Counted from the first letter of the stretch, positions 14,431 to 23,603 are shown. The stretch: DNA of 25,818 bases from Clostridiales bacterium (GCA_012516225.1 JAAYWX010000005.1:1-25818), one strand, 5' to 3'. Made by a program: numbers and translations. Notes: generated from the sequence alone by a model not told the origin.

Positions 14431-15090
14431 TTATCTGAATATGTTCATATCGCAGTCATAAAGCTGAGTGCGAGTAAACGCCCCAAAGTCTGGAGCAAGT
14501 TCTGGAGCAAGATGCTCCAGCGCCGACACAAGAAGCTCCGGATTGAGAGTGGGATTCTGTGCGGAAACAATGGCTTTAAGCCTTACGAAGCTGCCGCTCG
14601 AATCAAATTCTATGCTTTTTATAGACGGAGCAATGTCAACTTCGGAAATGCCGCTTTTGTTTTTTTTAGGTATTATTATGCTGTTTTGGGAAAAGAAATC
14701 CATCAACCCCGAAACCTTATCGTCGGCACTGCGGCCGTCGTATTCAAAAGCGCCGTCCACATCCAGCCACTTTATGTCTTTGAATTTAGTCTGAGGTTCA
14801 TACGCTTCAAGAACGGAAATTCCTTCAGGAAGAGCCTTGTTAAGCAAAAAAGGAATTTCGGTGAGACTCATAAATTCGGAAAGTCTGAAATCCATAAGTT
14901 CGCAGCAGCTTGCAGTTCCGACAGAAAGAGGGAGCGCAAATGAAATCTGCGCGTGGGGGTTAAATCCCTCGCTGTACTTAAGCTTCAACCCTGCGCGGAA
15001 GAAAGCGCGCTGCATAGTGCGCATGAGGTCAAGGTGGGAGATATATATGGCACGGCCAGTCTTTGAAAATTTCAGCCTTAAATTATCCAT
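14431..15090 (-). CDS. TIGR03936 family radical SAM-linked protein (DUF2344)
   Basis: This 219-aa protein begins LRLKFSKTGRAIYISHLDLMR and contains KYSEGFNPHAQISFALPLSVG, both characteristic of the DUF2344/TIGR03936 family as I remember it. The family is found next to, or fused to, TIGR03960 radical SAM proteins and its biochemical role is not established; RNA modification has been suggested from sequence relations. Its ATG overlaps the end of the upstream radical SAM gene by 8 bases, so the two are coupled and presumably act together. Confidence 0.9.
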   Translation of the reverse strand: MDNLRLKFSKTGRAIYISHLDLMRTMQRAFFRAGLKLKYSEGFNPHAQISFALPLSVGTASCCELMDFRLSEFMSLTEIPFLLNKALPEGISVLEAYEPQTKFKDIKWLDVDGAFEYDGRSADDKVSGLMDFFSQNSIIIPKKNKSGISEVDIAPSIKSIEFDSSGSFVRLKAIVSAQNPTLNPELLVSALEHLAPELAPDFGAFTRTQLYDCDMNIFR

Positions 15091-16918
15091 CGCAGCGCCC
15101 TCCTTTCATCAGCAAGACAGCACCACAGTTTTCACATTTTTTGCGGCAGTCGGGAGAAAGCAGACCTTTATAGCACATTTCGCGCTCATGCCGGAAAAAT
15201 TCGGGTTTTACACCTATATCTATACGGCTCCACGGAAGAACTTCATCAAAGGGGCGTTCCCTGCACGCATAAAATTTCGGATCAAGTCCGCATTTTTTAA
15301 AGGCGGTCATCCAACGTTCAAAAGAGAAGTATTCGCTCCACGAATCAAGTTTTCCGCCGTTTTTCCAAACTTCTTCGATAACGGTACCAATACGCCTGTC
15401 ACCTCGGGAAAGTACGGCTTCAACAAAGCTTGTATCGGCATCATGCCAGTTATAGGTTATGGCCTTCGCTCTCATATTGCCTCGCAGCAACGCTACACGT
15501 CTGCGGTATTCGTCCATATCAACCTGTGCTTCCCACTGAAAAGGAGTATGGGGCTTCGGAACAAAGCAGGAGGTGGACACTGTAATGTTTATGCCCTTGG
15601 ATTTGTTTGACGAATATGATTTCCAAGCGGAAAGGACCTTCATGGCAAGACCGCCTATGGCAAGAACGTCTTCGGCTGTTTCGGTCGGAAGTCCAAGCAT
15701 GAAATACAGCTTTATGTTATTCCAGCCGCCTTCAAAGGCTATGCGGCAGGTGGAAAGGATGTCTTCCTCACGTACGTTTTTGTTTATCGCATCGCGCAGT
15801 CTCTGAGTACCGGCTTCCGGTGCAAAAGTAAGACCGCTTTTTCTAACCTGATGAACTTTGTCCATAAGCTCCATTGAAAAATTATCTGCACGGAGGGAAG
15901 GAAGTGAAAGTCCAATACTCTTGGGAATGCAGAAATCCAGAAGACCGTCGCAAAGGCCGTTTAAAGATCTGTAATCGCTTGTACTGAGTGATGACAAGGT
16001 TATCTCCTGATAACCGGTATTTTCGAGGGAATCGATACCTTGGTTTATAAGTCTATTGACATTTCTGGATCGGACGGGACGATAAACAAAACCGGCCTGG
16101 CAAAAGCGGCATCCGCGAATACAGCCCCGGAAAAGCTCGAGAGTTACTCGGTCGTGGACAATTTCCGTTGAAGGCACAACAGGTTTGACGGGGAAATAAC
16201 TGCCGTCAAAATCGGTTACAATACGGCGGGTTACATATTCCGGGGCGTTCTCGAGAGTTCTAAGCTCTTTCAGGGTTCCGTCCTCATTATATACGGGTTC
16301 GTAAAGTGAAGGAACATAAATGCCTTCAATTTTGGCGGCTTCAGATAAAAACTCTTTCTTGCTCATACCGGTTTTCTTTGCTTCGCGCAAAAGCAAAAGA
16401 AGTTCTCTGTCCGCGTCCTCCCCCTCGCCTATAACACAGAGGTCAAAAAAATCTGCCATTGGCTCCGGATTGCAGCAGCTTGTCCCGCCGGCAAAAACAA
16501 GCGGGGTAAGCTCGGGCCTGTCTTTGCTTCTTATAGGGATTCCTGCAAGGTCAAGCATATTGAGAACATTGGTGTAGGCCATTTCATATCCGATTGAAAA
16601 GCCGATTGCATCGAATTCCGCAAGAGGGTCACCGCTTTCAAGCGCCCAAAGGGGAATATTGTTTGAGCGCATTTCATTTTCCATATCCCCCCAAGGTGCG
16701 AAAACGCGTTCGCACCAGACACCGTCCATCTCGTTTATTATTCCATATAATATCCTTATGCCAAGATTTGACATTCCTATTTCATAGGTATCCGGAAAAC
16801 AAAGGGCCATGCGTATATCGACACTGGCCTTGTCTTTTATTATCTGGTTATATTCGCCTCCGGTGTAGCGCGCGGGCTTTTGCACCTTTGGCAATATGCG
16901 GAGAAGTTTTTTGTCCAT
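15083..16918 (-). CDS. TIGR03960 family B12-binding-domain/radical SAM protein
   Basis: This is a radical SAM enzyme of 611 aa. An N-terminal cobalamin-binding-like Rossmann region covers about 30-180 (RMALCFPDTYEIGMSNLG). The [4Fe-4S] ligands are CIRGCRFC at Cys266, Cys270 and Cys273. The radical SAM barrel follows, with LPSLRAD and LTFAPEAGTQRLRD. The C-terminus has a Cys-rich knuckle (DCRKKCENCGAV) that may bind zinc or a second cluster. The frame extends to a TTG at 16957 with an AGGA box. MDKKLLRILPKVQKPARY at 16918 matches the usual family start and is used here. It pairs with the DUF2344 gene downstream. The product of the reaction is unknown. Confidence 0.88.
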   Translation of the reverse strand: MDKKLLRILPKVQKPARYTGGEYNQIIKDKASVDIRMALCFPDTYEIGMSNLGIRILYGIINEMDGVWCERVFAPWGDMENEMRSNNIPLWALESGDPLAEFDAIGFSIGYEMAYTNVLNMLDLAGIPIRSKDRPELTPLVFAGGTSCCNPEPMADFFDLCVIGEGEDADRELLLLLREAKKTGMSKKEFLSEAAKIEGIYVPSLYEPVYNEDGTLKELRTLENAPEYVTRRIVTDFDGSYFPVKPVVPSTEIVHDRVTLELFRGCIRGCRFCQAGFVYRPVRSRNVNRLINQGIDSLENTGYQEITLSSLSTSDYRSLNGLCDGLLDFCIPKSIGLSLPSLRADNFSMELMDKVHQVRKSGLTFAPEAGTQRLRDAINKNVREEDILSTCRIAFEGGWNNIKLYFMLGLPTETAEDVLAIGGLAMKVLSAWKSYSSNKSKGINITVSTSCFVPKPHTPFQWEAQVDMDEYRRRVALLRGNMRAKAITYNWHDADTSFVEAVLSRGDRRIGTVIEEVWKNGGKLDSWSEYFSFERWMTAFKKCGLDPKFYACRERPFDEVLPWSRIDIGVKPEFFRHEREMCYKGLLSPDCRKKCENCGAVLLMKGGRCDG

Positions 16919-16986
16919 ATCACACATCCGTTTTTTAAGTGCCGTCAGTTTCGGCAATCTATTTTTCCTAAGTATTTTATACCTTT

Positions 16987-17616
16987 TCAGGAATATTTAC
17001 AAGAGTTCTTACGCTGCAGTATAAAAAGCCATATGCCTGCGGTAAAAAGAGAAAAGCCGCAGCCCTTGGCAATGAGGAAAAGACCGCCGGAGATAAGCGC
17101 CGCAGAGGTAATAAGGCCGGCATACTTTATGACCTTATGCGCTGATGCGGAGCCAAAAGCGGATATTAGGGCAAAATTTAAAATACGGCCGCCGTCAAGA
17201 GGTTTTGCTGGCAGCAAGTTAAAGATGTTTAGCAAAAAAGAAAGCCCCGAGCACATAAGGAGATAGTCGCTGCACCAGTAAGCTCCCATCTTTGCGCAAA
17301 TAAAGGTAAAAATCAAACCAAAGGCAGGACCGGCAAGGGCAGCGAGCATTTCCTGCTTTTCACTGAGAGAGCCTGAATAATCAAGAGCAAAGCCGGATAA
17401 GGTGGCGTTAAGCTTGGTAGGATATGCCCTGAACAGGCGCAAAGCTATGATATGACCGAATTCGTGAACCAAGACGGCGGGAAAAAGCGCGGCTATAAGA
17501 CCCTTGTCGTCAAAAAAATAAACAAGGGCAAAAAACAGCATAAATCCTCCACCGAGCCTTATGCGGAACGGCGGGGCAGATCGTTTGTCAGAACTTCTCT
17601 TTAAAGTTTTTTTCAT
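16987..17616 (-). CDS. M50 site-2 protease, SpoIVFB-like
   Basis: This is an intramembrane zinc metalloprotease of 209 aa. HEFGH (51-55) and NLLPAKPLDGG (133-143) supply the zinc ligands within a hydrophobic protein of about five to six helices. No PDZ or CBS domain is present. Its size and its neighbour fit SpoIVFB, which cleaves pro-sigma-K during sporulation, but the substrate here is unproven. The frame extends to a GTG at 17655. ATG 17616 overlaps the TGA of the M23 peptidase gene (TGATG) and is chosen for that coupling, although its Shine-Dalgarno is weak. Confidence 0.85.
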   Translation of the reverse strand: MKKTLKRSSDKRSAPPFRIRLGGGFMLFFALVYFFDDKGLIAALFPAVLVHEFGHIIALRLFRAYPTKLNATLSGFALDYSGSLSEKQEMLAALAGPAFGLIFTFICAKMGAYWCSDYLLMCSGLSFLLNIFNLLPAKPLDGGRILNFALISAFGSASAHKVIKYAGLITSAALISGGLFLIAKGCGFSLFTAGIWLFILQRKNSCKYS

Positions 17617-18593
17617 CAGCAATAAAATTCCGGATTCAGATATGTCCTTCCGCACATGAGCTCAAAATGGATGTGGGGGCCGGTTACGCGTCCGGAATGG
17701 CCGGAAAGAGCGATTTTGCCGCCGCGGGAGACTTTGTCTCCCGGTTTTACGAGCGCTTGGCCCAAGTGGGCATAAAGAGTAGTATAGCCGGATCCGTGGT
17801 CGATAATTACCGTCAGCCCGTATCCATCGAACTCCTGAACAGTGAGAACAGTTCCGTCCGCAAAAGCCGCAACGTCGCTTCCGTCAACTACGGCGAAATC
17901 TGTGCCGTAATGAAACCGCACGTCACCATCAATAGGATGTACGCGGTACCCGAAGCCGGAAGAAACTACGCTTAGAACGGGCGAGGAATATTTAAAAGGA
18001 AGTTCTGATGCATCAAGGCTGACATTTGCGGGGAGAGAATAGTCTGAAAAGCTGGATTGCTGCCGGAGAAAAGCCTCGGCCTTTGCGGCACGCGCTGACG
18101 CTGCTTCTTTCTCTGCGGAATCCGGATCCGGTGTTTCCGCCGAAATTTCGGCGGAAGGTGAAGGCGAGGGAGAAGTTTCCGAAACAGCAGATTTGCCTGG
18201 ATTGCATGAAGCTGCCGGAGAGCTTTCCGGTTCGGGCAGACCGACAAGGCATTCATAGCCGCGGAGATTTTGGCTTATTAGGTTTGAAAGTACAAAACTT
18301 TCGGAAGAGTTGGAAGAGCTTGGGCGGAAACTCGGTTCCGGAGAAAGCTCAGGATCTGATTTTGCAACGCTCTTTTCTGAACTTCCGCCGAGAAGGCGTT
18401 GCCAGACATATACATAATCTCCGTCACCGGAAATTGCGCGTCCCAAGGCGATGATATCGCCGCGCAGGTCTGCCTCTCTCGTTATTGCGGGGATTATGTA
18501 TCCCCTTATCTCCGCGGCCTGTTTTGGGAGCAGGATTTTTACGGTGCATAAGGAAAGAAATATGAATGACGATATCAGTGTTCTTGTTCTCAT
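17616..18593 (-). CDS. membrane-anchored M23 (LytM) metallopeptidase, SpoIVFA-like position
   Basis: This 325-aa protein has an N-terminal signal or anchor helix (about 7-23). A long Ser/Pro/Glu-rich low-complexity linker (about 70-190) follows, then a C-terminal LytM domain. Zinc ligands are intact: His228 and Asp232 in HYGTD, and His309 in HIHFE, with His276 and His307 as catalytic helpers. It is therefore probably an active cell-wall endopeptidase, unlike degenerate SpoIVFA. AAGGAG is 7 nt before the ATG. It is overlapped by the M50 protease gene, the spoIVFA-spoIVFB arrangement. It could regulate that protease or act on peptidoglycan independently. Confidence 0.85.
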   Translation of the reverse strand: MRTRTLISSFIFLSLCTVKILLPKQAAEIRGYIIPAITREADLRGDIIALGRAISGDGDYVYVWQRLLGGSSEKSVAKSDPELSPEPSFRPSSSNSSESFVLSNLISQNLRGYECLVGLPEPESSPAASCNPGKSAVSETSPSPSPSAEISAETPDPDSAEKEAASARAAKAEAFLRQQSSFSDYSLPANVSLDASELPFKYSSPVLSVVSSGFGYRVHPIDGDVRFHYGTDFAVVDGSDVAAFADGTVLTVQEFDGYGLTVIIDHGSGYTTLYAHLGQALVKPGDKVSRGGKIALSGHSGRVTGPHIHFELMCGRTYLNPEFYC

Positions 18594-18630
18594 GAGCTGC
18601 TCCTTCCGAAAACAGTAAAATATATTCTTC

Positions 18631-18659
18631 TTTATTTATCGGGGGATGAATGGTATAAT
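18631..18659 (+). promoter_or_regulatory. extended -10 promoter for the cardiolipin synthase gene
   Basis: TGGTATAAT (18651-18659) is an extended consensus -10, with a weak TTTATT at 18631-18636 and 17-nt spacing. The leader would be about 90 nt and contains a stem-loop. Confidence 0.6.
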
Positions 18660-18725
18660 TCCAAATAGTCTGACACAGTAGGTGAGGCACCAGAAAAACA
18701 GCAAGACCGAATTTGCGAAAACGCA

Positions 18726-18746
18726 GCCGGCATGTCAGATGCCGGC
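18726..18746 (+). other. leader stem-loop before the cardiolipin synthase start
   Basis: GCCGGCAT (18726-18733) pairs with ATGCCGGC (18739-18746) around GTCAG, ending 11 nt before the chosen GTG. No T-run follows. It could modulate ribosome access. Confidence 0.5.
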
Positions 18747-18757
18747 ATAGGCAGGGA

Positions 18758-20317
18758 GTGATAGGCATAGGAAGGTTCAGGCTGCTAAAAATTCTTACAA
18801 GCAGGATGTTTATTACAGTCGTTCTTATATTGGTTCAGGCTGCATGGATTGCGCTTATGTTTATGAGAGTTTTCGGCGATTCGGAGATATTTTCCACCGC
18901 ATTTAAAATTCTGAGCGTTGTAATGGCGTTTTATGTTATAAGCAAGACCGATGTCCCTGCCTATAGAATGGGCTGGATTTTAATTATCCTGATTGTCCCG
19001 CTGTTCGGCGGCCTTTTGTACCTGCTTATAGGCGAAAAGCGCCCCGCAAGGTATATGCGCCTTAGACTTGCAAAAGGAATGAAAAGCCATGACGTCATGG
19101 CGGTGCAGGACCCTGAGGTCCAGAGAGAATTGAGGGAAAAGTCTCCGCGTGCGGCAGGCTGCGCCTCGTATATATCAAACTGCGCCAGATATCCCGTCTG
19201 GAAAAATACCCAAGTGAAGTATCATCCGCTCGGCGAATATCAGTATGCAGACATGCTCGAAGAACTGAAAAAAGCGAAAAAGTTCATCTTCCTTGAATAT
19301 TTCATAATTGAAGAGGGCGAGATGTGGAATACGATACTTGACATTCTCAGCGAAAAAGTCAAGGAAGGCGTAGATGTCCGCGTAATCTATGACGATATGG
19401 GATGTCTTACGAAGATACCCTCCAATTACTATGAAAAAATTGAAAAACGCGGTATAAAATGCCTCGTATTCAACCCTGTAATACCGATAATATCCGTTGT
19501 GATGAACAACCGCGATCACAGGAAAATCATGATAATAGACGGGGATACCGCTTTTACGGGAGGAATAAACCTCGCGGATGAATATATAAACCACAGGGTG
19601 AGGTTCGGTCACTGGAAAGACAGCGGAATAATGCTTAAAGGCGACGCAGTATGGAATTTTACCATAATGTTTCTTGAAATCTGGAACTCATATAATCCCG
19701 AAGATGATGACTTTACAGTATTTAAGCCGAATGCGGAAAGACACGCCGAATTTCACAGTGATGGCTTTGTCCAGCCCTTCTGCGATTCGCCGCTTGACGG
19801 AGAAACCGTTTCCGTAAATGTATATCTTGACATTCTCGCTCAGGCAAAAGACTATGTGTATATATTTACCCCATATCTTGCGATAATCGATGAGCTTAAC
19901 ATAGCGCTTTGCGCGGCGGCAAAGCGAGGAGTGGACGTACGCATGGTTCTTCCCGGAATACCGGACAAAAAAGTGGCCTACCGCCTGTCACGTTCATATT
20001 ACGGGCCCTTGCTTGAAGCGGGAGTAAGGATTTACGAATATACTCCCGGTTTTATCCATGCGAAAAGCTATGTCAGCGATGACAAGATAGCTGTTGTAGG
20101 GACAATCAATATGGATTACCGCAGCCTTTACCTGCACTTTGAATGCGGCGTTGTTATGTATGAAAACAGTGCGGTGCAGGAACTTAAAAAAGCCGCGCTG
20201 AAGACGTTTGAAATTTCGCATGAGGTAAAAATAGGGGAGCGCAAACAGGGGAAATACCGCAGAGTGACGGGGAAGCTGATAGATTCATTCCTGAGGGTTT
20301 TCGCTCCGCTGTTCTGA
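18758..20317 (+). CDS. cls: cardiolipin synthase (phospholipase D family)
   Basis: This membrane enzyme joins two phosphatidylglycerol molecules into cardiolipin and glycerol. It has 519 aa with two N-terminal membrane helices (about 17-37 and 44-62 plus a following hydrophobic segment). Two HKD motifs are intact: HRKIMIID (His254, Lys256, Asp261) and HAKSYVSDD (His434, Lys436, Asp441). The start is uncertain: the frame is open to a TTG at 18713, GTG 18758 has an AGG 6 nt upstream and gives a family-like N-terminus, and ATG 18806 would trim the first helix. No terminator separates it from argH. Confidence 0.92.
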   Translation: MIGIGRFRLLKILTSRMFITVVLILVQAAWIALMFMRVFGDSEIFSTAFKILSVVMAFYVISKTDVPAYRMGWILIILIVPLFGGLLYLLIGEKRPARYMRLRLAKGMKSHDVMAVQDPEVQRELREKSPRAAGCASYISNCARYPVWKNTQVKYHPLGEYQYADMLEELKKAKKFIFLEYFIIEEGEMWNTILDILSEKVKEGVDVRVIYDDMGCLTKIPSNYYEKIEKRGIKCLVFNPVIPIISVVMNNRDHRKIMIIDGDTAFTGGINLADEYINHRVRFGHWKDSGIMLKGDAVWNFTIMFLEIWNSYNPEDDDFTVFKPNAERHAEFHSDGFVQPFCDSPLDGETVSVNVYLDILAQAKDYVYIFTPYLAIIDELNIALCAAAKRGVDVRMVLPGIPDKKVAYRLSRSYYGPLLEAGVRIYEYTPGFIHAKSYVSDDKIAVVGTINMDYRSLYLHFECGVVMYENSAVQELKKAALKTFEISHEVKIGERKQGKYRRVTGKLIDSFLRVFAPLF

Positions 20318-20403
20318 CCGGCAGCGCCCTCAAATCGTCAAATAAAAGCTTTCCGCGCAAACTAAGGCGTATTTTAATACTACACTGAAAGGTAAGCAGA
20401 AAT

Positions 20404-21786
20404 ATGAAACTTTGGGCAGGAAGATTTGACAAAAATACGGATGTGCTTGTGGATGAACTGAACGCAAGCATCGGATTTGATTTCAGAATGTACAGGGAAG
20501 ACATAACGGGAAGTATTGCACATTCGGCAATGCTTGCAAAGCAGGGGATTATATCCGAAGAGGACGCAAAGCTGATAGCCGAAGGACTCAAAGCGATTCT
20601 TGCCGATATAGAGGAGGGCAGGCTGCCTTTCGGCAGCGATGCGGAAGATGTGCATATGGCGATCGAAGGCGAGCTTACCCGGAGAATAGGGGATGCCGGC
20701 AAACGCCTTCATACGGCAAGAAGCCGCAACGACCAAGTCGCACTGGACATAAGACTTTATCTCAAACGGGAGATAGTGGAGATAAAGGAGCTTGTGCTTG
20801 AATTGATTGAAACGCTTGTAAATATTGCGGAGAAAAATACGGACGTGATTATGCCCGCATATACGCATCTTCAGAGGGCCCAGCCGACCACCTTTGCCCA
20901 CTACATGATGGCATATGCCAATATGCTCGGGCGTGACGTTACGCGTCTGGAAGACTGCCTTAACAGAATGGACGAATGTCCGCTCGGAAGCGGAGCGCTG
21001 ACATCTACGACCTATCCTATAGACAGAGAGTTTACGGCAAAAGAGCTTGGATTTGCAAGAATTACGCAAAACAGACTTGACGGGGTTTCGGATCGGGATT
21101 TTGCCATCGAGTTCCTTAACGACATATCTATACTGATGATGCATCTTTCCCGCTTTTCGGAGGAAATAATACTGTGGTGTTCATGGGAGTTTAAATTCAT
21201 CGAGCTTGATGATGCCTATTCCACAGGCTCGTCTATAATGCCGCAGAAGAAAAACCCCGACATTGCGGAGTTGGTTCGCGGCAAAACGGGCCGAGTTTAC
21301 GGAGACCTGATGACGCTTCTGTCGGTTATGAAGGCTTTGCCGCTTGCCTACAATAAGGATATTCATGAGGATAAAGAGCCGCTGTTAGATGCGATAGACA
21401 CTATTAAAAAGTGTCTGCCGGTATTTACGGCCATGCTGAATACTATGCGGCTGAACACTGAAAATATGCGTACTGCTGCGGGAAAAGGATTTATCAATGC
21501 GACGGATTGCGCGGATTATCTCGTAAAAAAAGGGCTGCCATTCCGCGACGCATATACGGTTGTGGGCAGGCTGGTAAACTATTGCATTGAAACAGGGAAA
21601 ACGCTTGAAACTCTCGGACCGGATGAATATAAAAGCTTCTCTACGGCTTTTGACGGGGACGTTTACGAGGCTATTTCACTGGAAACCTGTGTAGCAAAGA
21701 GAAATGCCGCAGGCGGTCCGTCTAAAGAAAGCGTCGGTGTCCAGATAAAATATATTAAAGAATTTCTGAACGAGCACGGGCGCTGA
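20404..21786 (+). CDS. argH: argininosuccinate lyase
   Basis: This is the last step of arginine biosynthesis: argininosuccinate to arginine plus fumarate. It is a cytosolic homotetramer and this protein is full length at 460 aa. The fumarase/aspartase signature GSSIMPQKKNPD covers 275-286 with the catalytic serine loop. His155 in YTHLQRAQPTT is the expected catalytic histidine, and RLHTARSRNDQVA is the N-terminal substrate loop. GAAAGG lies about 11 nt before the ATG. No argG or other arginine gene is in the window. Confidence 0.97.
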   Translation: MKLWAGRFDKNTDVLVDELNASIGFDFRMYREDITGSIAHSAMLAKQGIISEEDAKLIAEGLKAILADIEEGRLPFGSDAEDVHMAIEGELTRRIGDAGKRLHTARSRNDQVALDIRLYLKREIVEIKELVLELIETLVNIAEKNTDVIMPAYTHLQRAQPTTFAHYMMAYANMLGRDVTRLEDCLNRMDECPLGSGALTSTTYPIDREFTAKELGFARITQNRLDGVSDRDFAIEFLNDISILMMHLSRFSEEIILWCSWEFKFIELDDAYSTGSSIMPQKKNPDIAELVRGKTGRVYGDLMTLLSVMKALPLAYNKDIHEDKEPLLDAIDTIKKCLPVFTAMLNTMRLNTENMRTAAGKGFINATDCADYLVKKGLPFRDAYTVVGRLVNYCIETGKTLETLGPDEYKSFSTAFDGDVYEAISLETCVAKRNAAGGPSKESVGVQIKYIKEFLNEHGR

Positions 21787-21827
21787 ATAATGTTCTGAAA
21801 AAGAAAACAGGGCAAGGAGTGTGGGAA

Positions 21828-23564
21828 ATGAAAAGAATATGTGTTATACTGGCGGCAGCTCTTCTGTTCTCAGTTTTTCAGCCCTGCTACGCTTCTTCGG
21901 GCAATCAAAGTGCGGAGAACAGCGCAGGCGGATACATAGTTAAACTGAAAGAAACTAAAGAAAACTCCGCCTCTCTTATGGCATTGGATATGGGACTGCG
22001 TGAGGTATGCGGAGAGGCTGGAATTTATCATGCCGATACCTTGTCGGAAATTGCCGAACTTGGCGACATGGTTGAGTATTATGAACCGGACTGCATGGTT
22101 ACCCTTTCCGCTCTGCCTAACGATACATATGCCTCAAAGGAATGGAGCATAGGAAACCTTGAGGCGGATTATGCGTGGGAAAAAGGATATAACGGGGAAG
22201 GTGTCAGAGTAGCGGTTATAGACAGCGGAGTCAACTCGCTGCATGAGGACTTTGACGGGACTGTTTTTGACAAGGGACTGAACAAAATCAACGGTTCCCA
22301 TGATGTTACCGATGAGATGGGGCACGGCACCTTTGTCAGTGGAGTTCTGGGCGCAGCAAGAAACAACGGCATCGGCGTTGCTGGATTGTGTACGGGCGCG
22401 ACCATTGTTCCTATAAAATGCTTCGGAAAAAGTGTTGAAACAAACGCCTCTTATATTGTTTCGGCTGTCTATGACGCCGTTGATGTTTATGACTGCGACG
22501 TGATAAACCTCAGTCTCGGAATGACCGCCGATATGCAGAGCATGAAGGATGCTGTTGAATATGCTGCGGGCAAAGGGGTCATCATTGTTTCCGCGGTAGG
22601 AAACAGCGGAACATCGCAGCTTAATTATCCGGCCGCTTATGACTGTGTTGTTGGCGTAGGATCTATAAATCAGAGCGGGCAGGTTGCAAGTTTTTCGCAG
22701 AAAAACAGTTCGGTATATGTAGTGGCTCCGGGAGTCGGTCTGGTGGGGCTTAAAAACACTTCATATAACTCATATGAATTTAACGGAAACGGTACATCCT
22801 ATTCGACTCCCCATGCAACGGTGGCTGCGGTTATACTGAAGCAGTATGCACCGTTTGCAGATTATCAGGATTTTGAGGCGATCCTGCGGCAGTCGGCAAT
22901 TGACCGGGGTACGAAAGGATATGACACTTCATACGGATACGGATGCCTTAATATTAAGAATTTTATACAAGTTATGGAAGCTTATGATTTCGGGGACGTA
23001 GGGGATGCCTTCCCTGATATTAAAGGGCATTGGGCGGAAGAGAGCATTAAATACTGCGTAAACCAGAAGTTGTTTACTGGAGTGACGAGCAGCAGGTTTA
23101 TGCCGGAGATTAATATGACGCGTGCTATGTTCGTTACGGTGTTGAGCCGTATGAGCGGCGAGAATATCAGCGGTTTTCCTAATATGTTTTCTGACGTGGA
23201 CGGGAACGCATGGTATGCGCAACCCTGTGGATGGGGTGCGGCTACGGGAATAGTCAGCGGAACCGGAAACGGCGTATTTTCCCCGGAAGGCAATGTAACG
23301 AGAGAACAGATGGCCGTTTTCCTATATAGATATGCAAATCTATATAACCTAACGGACGGGGCGTTCAGCGAAAGCGTACTTTATAATTACAGTGACAGAG
23401 GAAAAGTTTCTCCATGGGCAAAGGATGCGCTTGCATGGGCTGTGGGGAACGGCCTTATTACGGGGCGTACCGAGAACACTCTTTGTCCTCAGGACAGTGC
23501 GAAAAGATGTGAAGTTGCTGCCATTATTTTTAGGTTTTTAAACAATTTTAATGGCTTGGCATAG
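21828..23564 (+). CDS. secreted subtilisin-family (S8) peptidase with three SLH domains
   Basis: This is an exported serine protease of 578 aa. A signal peptide (1-22, cleavage near CYA-SS) and a propeptide-like region (about 35-95) precede the catalytic domain. The triad is Asp132 (VIDSGVN), His166 (GHGTFVSG) and Ser324 (NGTSYSTPHA), with oxyanion Asn259 (VGNSG). Three S-layer homology repeats follow from about 393 (FPDIKGHWAEESIKYC, FSDVDGNAWY, YSDRGKVSPWAKDAL), so the enzyme is probably held on the cell wall. A GTG at 21819 is in frame, but AAGGAG at 21814-21819 fits ATG 21828. Confidence 0.93.
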   Translation: MKRICVILAAALLFSVFQPCYASSGNQSAENSAGGYIVKLKETKENSASLMALDMGLREVCGEAGIYHADTLSEIAELGDMVEYYEPDCMVTLSALPNDTYASKEWSIGNLEADYAWEKGYNGEGVRVAVIDSGVNSLHEDFDGTVFDKGLNKINGSHDVTDEMGHGTFVSGVLGAARNNGIGVAGLCTGATIVPIKCFGKSVETNASYIVSAVYDAVDVYDCDVINLSLGMTADMQSMKDAVEYAAGKGVIIVSAVGNSGTSQLNYPAAYDCVVGVGSINQSGQVASFSQKNSSVYVVAPGVGLVGLKNTSYNSYEFNGNGTSYSTPHATVAAVILKQYAPFADYQDFEAILRQSAIDRGTKGYDTSYGYGCLNIKNFIQVMEAYDFGDVGDAFPDIKGHWAEESIKYCVNQKLFTGVTSSRFMPEINMTRAMFVTVLSRMSGENISGFPNMFSDVDGNAWYAQPCGWGAATGIVSGTGNGVFSPEGNVTREQMAVFLYRYANLYNLTDGAFSESVLYNYSDRGKVSPWAKDALAWAVGNGLITGRTENTLCPQDSAKRCEVAAIIFRFLNNFNGLA

Positions 23565-23603
23565 CTTTTCGGTTCGATTTTTTAATTTTAGGAGAAGAAC
23601 GTA

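Noticed and set aside
15083..15610. Plus-strand ORF reading through the radical SAM gene
   Set aside because: The opposite frame carries the TIGR03960 and DUF2344 motifs. This one is low-complexity without a start signal.
20380..21144. Minus-strand ORF of 254 codons
   Set aside because: It is antisense to argH, and its product is rich in His, Arg and Cys with no domain, as expected of a shadow frame.
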